From Thermoanaerobaculia bacterium (GTDB lineage Bacteria > Acidobacteriota > Thermoanaerobaculia > Multivoradales > J023): 64,000 nt of DNA. The notes beneath the pieces were generated by a model. It did not search any database. It was not told where the DNA came from and worked only from the letters and a program-made list of their open reading frames with translations. Below are positions 60,734 to 64,000 of this stretch, piece after piece (positions within the stretch are counted from its first letter, which is position 1; each line of letters starts with the position of its first letter). The stretch is from the NCBI GenBank assembly GCA_030431255.1, contig JAUIJL010000007.1:124001-188000 (forward strand), read 5' to 3'. A program made the translations under genes and the position numbers.

Positions 60734-63425
60734 CCGGCCGACGCCACAAAACCAGCGCAACGAGCAATAGCAGAGCGGCCGCCAATCCGGTCTCGAGGTC
60801 GATAGGAGCCGACCCGAGCTTGCTCCACATTCTCTCGATCCGCCCCAGCGGGGCGAAACCCAGGGTGCCGTCACCCAGGACCACCCAGCCCGCCCATTGC
60901 TCCGCCGGCCGACCCATGGCCGCCAGCTCCCGTTGCGTCGACGAAAGGGCGTCGGCCACGGTCTTTCCGCGAGCAAGCCTGCGATAGAAGATCTCAAAGA
61001 GCTCCGCGCTGTCGGCATCTCTCACCGGCCAAAGACTGCCGACCACCGCCGACGCACCGGCTTTGAAAAACGTTCGGGCCAGGCTCAGGGTGCCCTCACC
61101 GGCGAAGACCGCCCCGCCGGCGCTCTGGCAGGCTGAAAGCACCACCAGCTTGCGGTGCAAGTCCAGGGGCGCGATATCCGACGGTTTGAGCCGCCCGTCG
61201 GTCTTGCCGGTCGGTGCAAGCATTACCGCCGAACGCTCAGGACGGCGATCATCGATCACCGCGTGGGCCGCCAAGTGGATGACCCCGAACGTGGATAGAT
61301 CTCCGAGCACCAAGAGATCTCGATCGGCATCGGCGCCCATCCACAGACGGCTCTTCGGAGACGTATGCCGCAAAACCGAGCGACCTTCCAGACGGGCGGA
61401 CGGAAGCGCCGGCAACTCTGTTCCGGCCGGGCCGACTGAGTCCCCTGAGCCGGCTGAGTCCCTTGAGCCGGCTGAGTCCCTTGAGCTGAGGGCGAGCGCG
61501 GGGTCGGCCAGCACCAGAGCGCTGGTGGGTTGGGCTCGCCGGGAGCCCCGGTCGTCTTGCCACCAATGCCAGAGAGTCGCGGAGGGCACGACGCTGAGCT
61601 GAAAGCGGTCGACCAAGGCTCGCCCCTCGGGATCCACCAAAGCCGCGAACGGCAGTCGATGCAGGGGACCATCGGGCACGACCACCAGATGCTCCACCGA
61701 TGCCGGCAGCTCCTGAATCGCCGCCGCCACCATCTCACCGTAGAGTCGCTGCGCGGCCTTGAGATGGGAGCCGTCTCGTCTCGGGAACAGGCGCGAGAAG
61801 GCCCGCGCTTGCACCGCCAGCCGTCGGCGGTCGGGAATGGCGTAGAGGCGCACCGTCTCACGGCTGACGACCACCAACCAAGCCCCGCCGGCAAACCGAC
61901 CGTAGACGTCGGTTTCCGGCGCGACTTGAAACGAAAGCAAGGCTTGGTCGTGCTTCAAGGCCGCTTGCAAGTCGTCCAAGCTCACCGTGCGATCGGCCCC
62001 CAGCTCGTTCTCGGATCGGGCCCCGGAGGCGGTGAGGCTCTCCAGCAGCACCCGCGCCCGCATCCGTTCGAGGATCCCGAAGGCTCGGGCCAGATCGAGC
62101 TCGTTGTGCTCGGAATCGGAGCCCGATCGCGACGCCCTCAGCAGATGGCCGGAGAGGGCGTAGTAGACCTCGGTCCATGGGGCAAATACCTGGGCACGGC
62201 CGAAATCTCGGGCCTGCTGATCCCGCCACTGCTCAATGCGATCGAGGCTCGCGGCCATGCTCCGCATCAACGAATTCCGATCCAAGAGCCGCCATTCCAC
62301 CTCCAGCCGATCGGCCCAACCATCGACACCGTCGCCGAAATAGGGCGATGCCAGGGCGACCTGCCGGGATTGCTCCACCAGCTCAAGCGCTCGATCCGTG
62401 GACGTCTCCCAAATCGCCATGGCCGCGAGGGCTCGGGTTTGCACCGACGAGAAGTCGATCTGCTCGCTCAGCTCGAGACTGCGCGTCACCAGCTCCCAAC
62501 CTGCCTCACCGCCTACCAACCGCCCCAGGCGTAGGGCGGCATCGGCCTGGGCGAAGGGTTGATCCGCCTCTACCGCGGCATCCAAGGCGTTTCGCAACAG
62601 CTGCTCGATGTGGTGCGCATCCACCTGCTGTGATGCGCTTAGAGCGACCACCGCGATCACCGCGTTCTGAAGCGCGGTCGCTCGGCCATAGAGGTCCTCC
62701 GCGTCCAGGCAGATCTCCGCCGTCCGTTGGTACGCCGCCTCGGCCTCCTCGTACCAACCCAGCTGATAACGCACATTTCCGAGGCCGAGCCAAACCTCGC
62801 GCACCAGCGACGGATGGGCGTCCACGCCCATGTCGGCCACGCGTTCCGCCAAGCTGAGGAATTGCAACTCGACGCTTTCCAGCTGCCGACCATGGGCCAG
62901 ATCCTCCCGCGCCCGCTGAAGATCGACTTGGGCCTCCAACACCCCGTCTCCAGCCGCGCGGGCCACCTGCCCCGCCAAATCCAGCTCCCCCCGGGCCCGC
63001 TCATCTTGCCCTTGACGGCCGAGCACTCGACTGAGGTTAATCCGTGCGTAGGCCTCACCTTGAGCGCTCTTCCGCCGTGAAAATTCAGCGGCGGCCGCGG
63101 ACAATAAGGGCTCGGCTCCGTGGTCGCCTTGCAACATGCGCAACCGTCCCAAATCGAACCGCAGGCAGGGATCATCGTAGGTTTCGAGCAGGGAGTCGAG
63201 CTCTTGGGCAGCCTCGGAGATCAGGCCGTGGGTCGTGCCGGCCACATAGATACAACGACAAACGTCCCAAGCAGTAGAACCCGCCCCGAGGCTTTGGGTG
63301 ACCCTTGGGACACACCGGTCCAGCTCCGCTCGTCCGAGCTGCTCTCGGTCGGCGTCGCTTTGGGCAGCCACCGACGACGACGCCCCGACCAGCGCAAGCA
63401 ATACGCCGAAGCCCCGAAGCCCCAT
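60729..63425 (-). CDS. Exported TPR-CHAT protease-like protein
   Basis: About 898 residues. A signal peptide (FGVLLALVGASSSVAAQ) is followed by TPR-like helices from about 60 to 480, a CHAT caspase-fold domain with the catalytic His in VIHLAAHAVID and the Cys in LVVLSACQSAGG, and a C-terminal membrane helix (LAAALLLLVALVLWRRPG). It should sit outside the cytoplasm, anchored by its C-terminus. I chose the ATG at 63425 because the upstream extension comes from a REP-like repeat and would block the signal. CHAT proteins cleave partner proteins in conflict systems or act in envelope processes; no partner gene is adjacent. Confidence 0.9.
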   Translation of the reverse strand: MGLRGFGVLLALVGASSSVAAQSDADREQLGRAELDRCVPRVTQSLGAGSTAWDVCRCIYVAGTTHGLISEAAQELDSLLETYDDPCLRFDLGRLRMLQGDHGAEPLLSAAAAEFSRRKSAQGEAYARINLSRVLGRQGQDERARGELDLAGQVARAAGDGVLEAQVDLQRAREDLAHGRQLESVELQFLSLAERVADMGVDAHPSLVREVWLGLGNVRYQLGWYEEAEAAYQRTAEICLDAEDLYGRATALQNAVIAVVALSASQQVDAHHIEQLLRNALDAAVEADQPFAQADAALRLGRLVGGEAGWELVTRSLELSEQIDFSSVQTRALAAMAIWETSTDRALELVEQSRQVALASPYFGDGVDGWADRLEVEWRLLDRNSLMRSMAASLDRIEQWRDQQARDFGRAQVFAPWTEVYYALSGHLLRASRSGSDSEHNELDLARAFGILERMRARVLLESLTASGARSENELGADRTVSLDDLQAALKHDQALLSFQVAPETDVYGRFAGGAWLVVVSRETVRLYAIPDRRRLAVQARAFSRLFPRRDGSHLKAAQRLYGEMVAAAIQELPASVEHLVVVPDGPLHRLPFAALVDPEGRALVDRFQLSVVPSATLWHWWQDDRGSRRAQPTSALVLADPALALSSRDSAGSRDSAGSGDSVGPAGTELPALPSARLEGRSVLRHTSPKSRLWMGADADRDLLVLGDLSTFGVIHLAAHAVIDDRRPERSAVMLAPTGKTDGRLKPSDIAPLDLHRKLVVLSACQSAGGAVFAGEGTLSLARTFFKAGASAVVGSLWPVRDADSAELFEIFYRRLARGKTVADALSSTQRELAAMGRPAEQWAGWVVLGDGTLGFAPLGRIERMWSKLGSAPIDLETGLAAALLLLVALVLWRRPG
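61436..61489. repeat. Three 18-bp tandem repeats in the CHAT gene
   Basis: CTGAGTCCCCTGAGCCGG and two near-copies follow directly. They encode repeats of Ser-Arg-Asp-Ser-Ala-Gly (minus strand) in a flexible loop of the CHAT protein before the His motif; the number of copies may vary between strains. Confidence 0.88.
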
Positions 63426-63451
63426 GGGCGCGAAGCGCAAGCATTTATCCC

Positions 63452-63476
63452 CCCCTCTCCCGGGACGGGAGAGGGG
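63452..63476. repeat. REP-like palindrome before the CHAT gene
   Basis: CCCCTCTCCCG (63452-63462) and CGGGAGAGGGG (63466-63476) form an 11-bp stem with loop GGA, followed by GAGTTAGGGGGGTGAGGG. This pattern of C-rich and G-rich arms is a repeated intergenic element in many GC-rich genomes. It separates the CHAT gene from the next gene. Confidence 0.75.
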
Positions 63477-63540
63477 AGTTAGGGGGGTGAGGGCTCTCCC
63501 CCTCACGTCCGACCTCACCGCGTCCGACCGAGCCACCCCC

Positions 63541-64000
63541 TCAAGGGGCGCCCGCCGTGCCGCTGTCGTGTAGCGGACCAGAGTGCATGCGACACGGATC
63601 CATGAAGACCCGGTTCGGGGTCATCTCGATCGCGGCAATGCGCACGTCGGTTCCGCCGATCGACAGGGTCTCGCCGGGGAGCGCGATTTCGTTATCGCCC
63701 CCTCCGTCACCCACCTCGAAGTCGTGGTCCAGAGCCGCGACACCGTGCCCCAAGGCCAGTCTTTCGTCGACCCACTCCACCTGACCCCAGTTGTAGTCCG
63801 CGCCCAGCCAATCCTCTTTCGGATTTCTGGCCAAAACCGATTGGCGCCAAACCCCGGAAACAGCCGACCAATCCGGAGGATTCAAAATTGGGTCTAAGCT
63901 CTCGGTTTGAACCGTGGGCTTCATCCGCACATCGAGGTGATCCAAGACGAAACCGCTGGCCGCCAGCTCATGGATTTGGTCGTGAAAGGTAAACCAATCC
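63541..64000 (-). CDS. Unidentified gene, C-terminal part (partial)
   Basis: The frame is open to the window edge and ends at 63541, giving about 152 residues of the C-terminus. The visible part has VLDHLDVRMKPTVQTESLDP, WGQVEWVDERLALGHG, a Gly-rich FEVGDGGGDNEIALPGETL, and a last segment with Cys in FMDPCRMHSG. Strand-rich sequence without membrane helices suggests a surface or secreted protein; I do not recognise the family. It is on the same strand as the CHAT gene, with a REP-like hairpin between them. Confidence 0.65.
   Translation of the reverse strand, partial: DWFTFHDQIHELAASGFVLDHLDVRMKPTVQTESLDPILNPPDWSAVSGVWRQSVLARNPKEDWLGADYNWGQVEWVDERLALGHGVAALDHDFEVGDGGGDNEIALPGETLSIGGTDVRIAAIEMTPNRVFMDPCRMHSGPLHDSGTAGAP

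Overview
The window is about 64 kb of GC-rich chromosome from a Gram-negative bacterium, most likely an Acidobacteriota member. The pointers are an 817-residue ADOP-type (acidobacterial duplicated orphan permease) MacB-like permease at 8572-11025, an outer-membrane assembly pair (TamB/TamA-like), an outer-membrane DUF3570 barrel, and many GTG/TTG starts decided by Shine-Dalgarno sites. The phylum call is an inference from gene families, not from a marker gene. No rRNA, tRNA or CRISPR array was seen.

Layout. 1-4122: end of an RND/MMPL transporter, a sulfatase-like lipoprotein, a LytTR response regulator and a saccharopine-dehydrogenase-like enzyme; a 14-bp inverted repeat lies between the last two. 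4132-8373 (minus): a compact four-gene operon encoding a caspase-like protease, a small HEPN-like protein, a KGGVGR-motif ParA-like ATPase and a second P-loop NTPase, joined by ATGA overlaps; this is a strong candidate for a conflict (defence or cell-suicide) system. 8572-14628: ADOP permease, radical SAM/SPASM enzyme, and two secreted proteins including a matrixin-like metalloprotease. 14749-18744 (minus): CSD-DUF1294 protein and an ApbE/DUF4266/DUF3570/TlpA envelope flavin-redox operon. 18898-22234 (minus): surface-sugar genes (C-methyltransferase, RfbC, GT-C glycosyltransferase). 22488-33473 (plus): a long overlapping run of O-antigen-ligase-like, ispA, tlyA, nadK, tamB and tamA.

33870-44286 (plus) is a class III lanthipeptide gene cluster. 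Five short precursor genes (50-53 residues) each carry the class III leader motif (ILxLQ-type) and two tandem S-x2-S-x2-C motifs, the signature for labionin or lanthionine-type rings. They are followed by a three-domain LanKC synthetase whose cyclase domain lacks the zinc ligands, a dedicated ABC exporter, and a MacAB-type set (FtsX-like permease, HlyD-like adaptor, ATPase). A 12-bp-stem structure sits between the last precursor and the synthetase, a six-copy 17-bp tandem repeat sits between precursors 1 and 2, and a strong terminator closes the cluster.

44298-54765 (minus) is a three-gene operon of two tandem HNH-endonuclease-like paralogues translationally coupled to a giant 2728-residue protein, beta-rich in its first half and built of fibronectin-III-like repeats in its second half. 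Its last repeat unit is broken by a stop. I recognise the domains but not the system.

55005-64000: alpha/beta hydrolase, sensorless hybrid histidine kinase, a secreted beta-helix protein with a possible sigma-54 promoter, a PGM1-related ATP-grasp ligase, a 186-bp inverted-repeat element, an exported TPR-CHAT protease-like protein, and the end of an unidentified gene.
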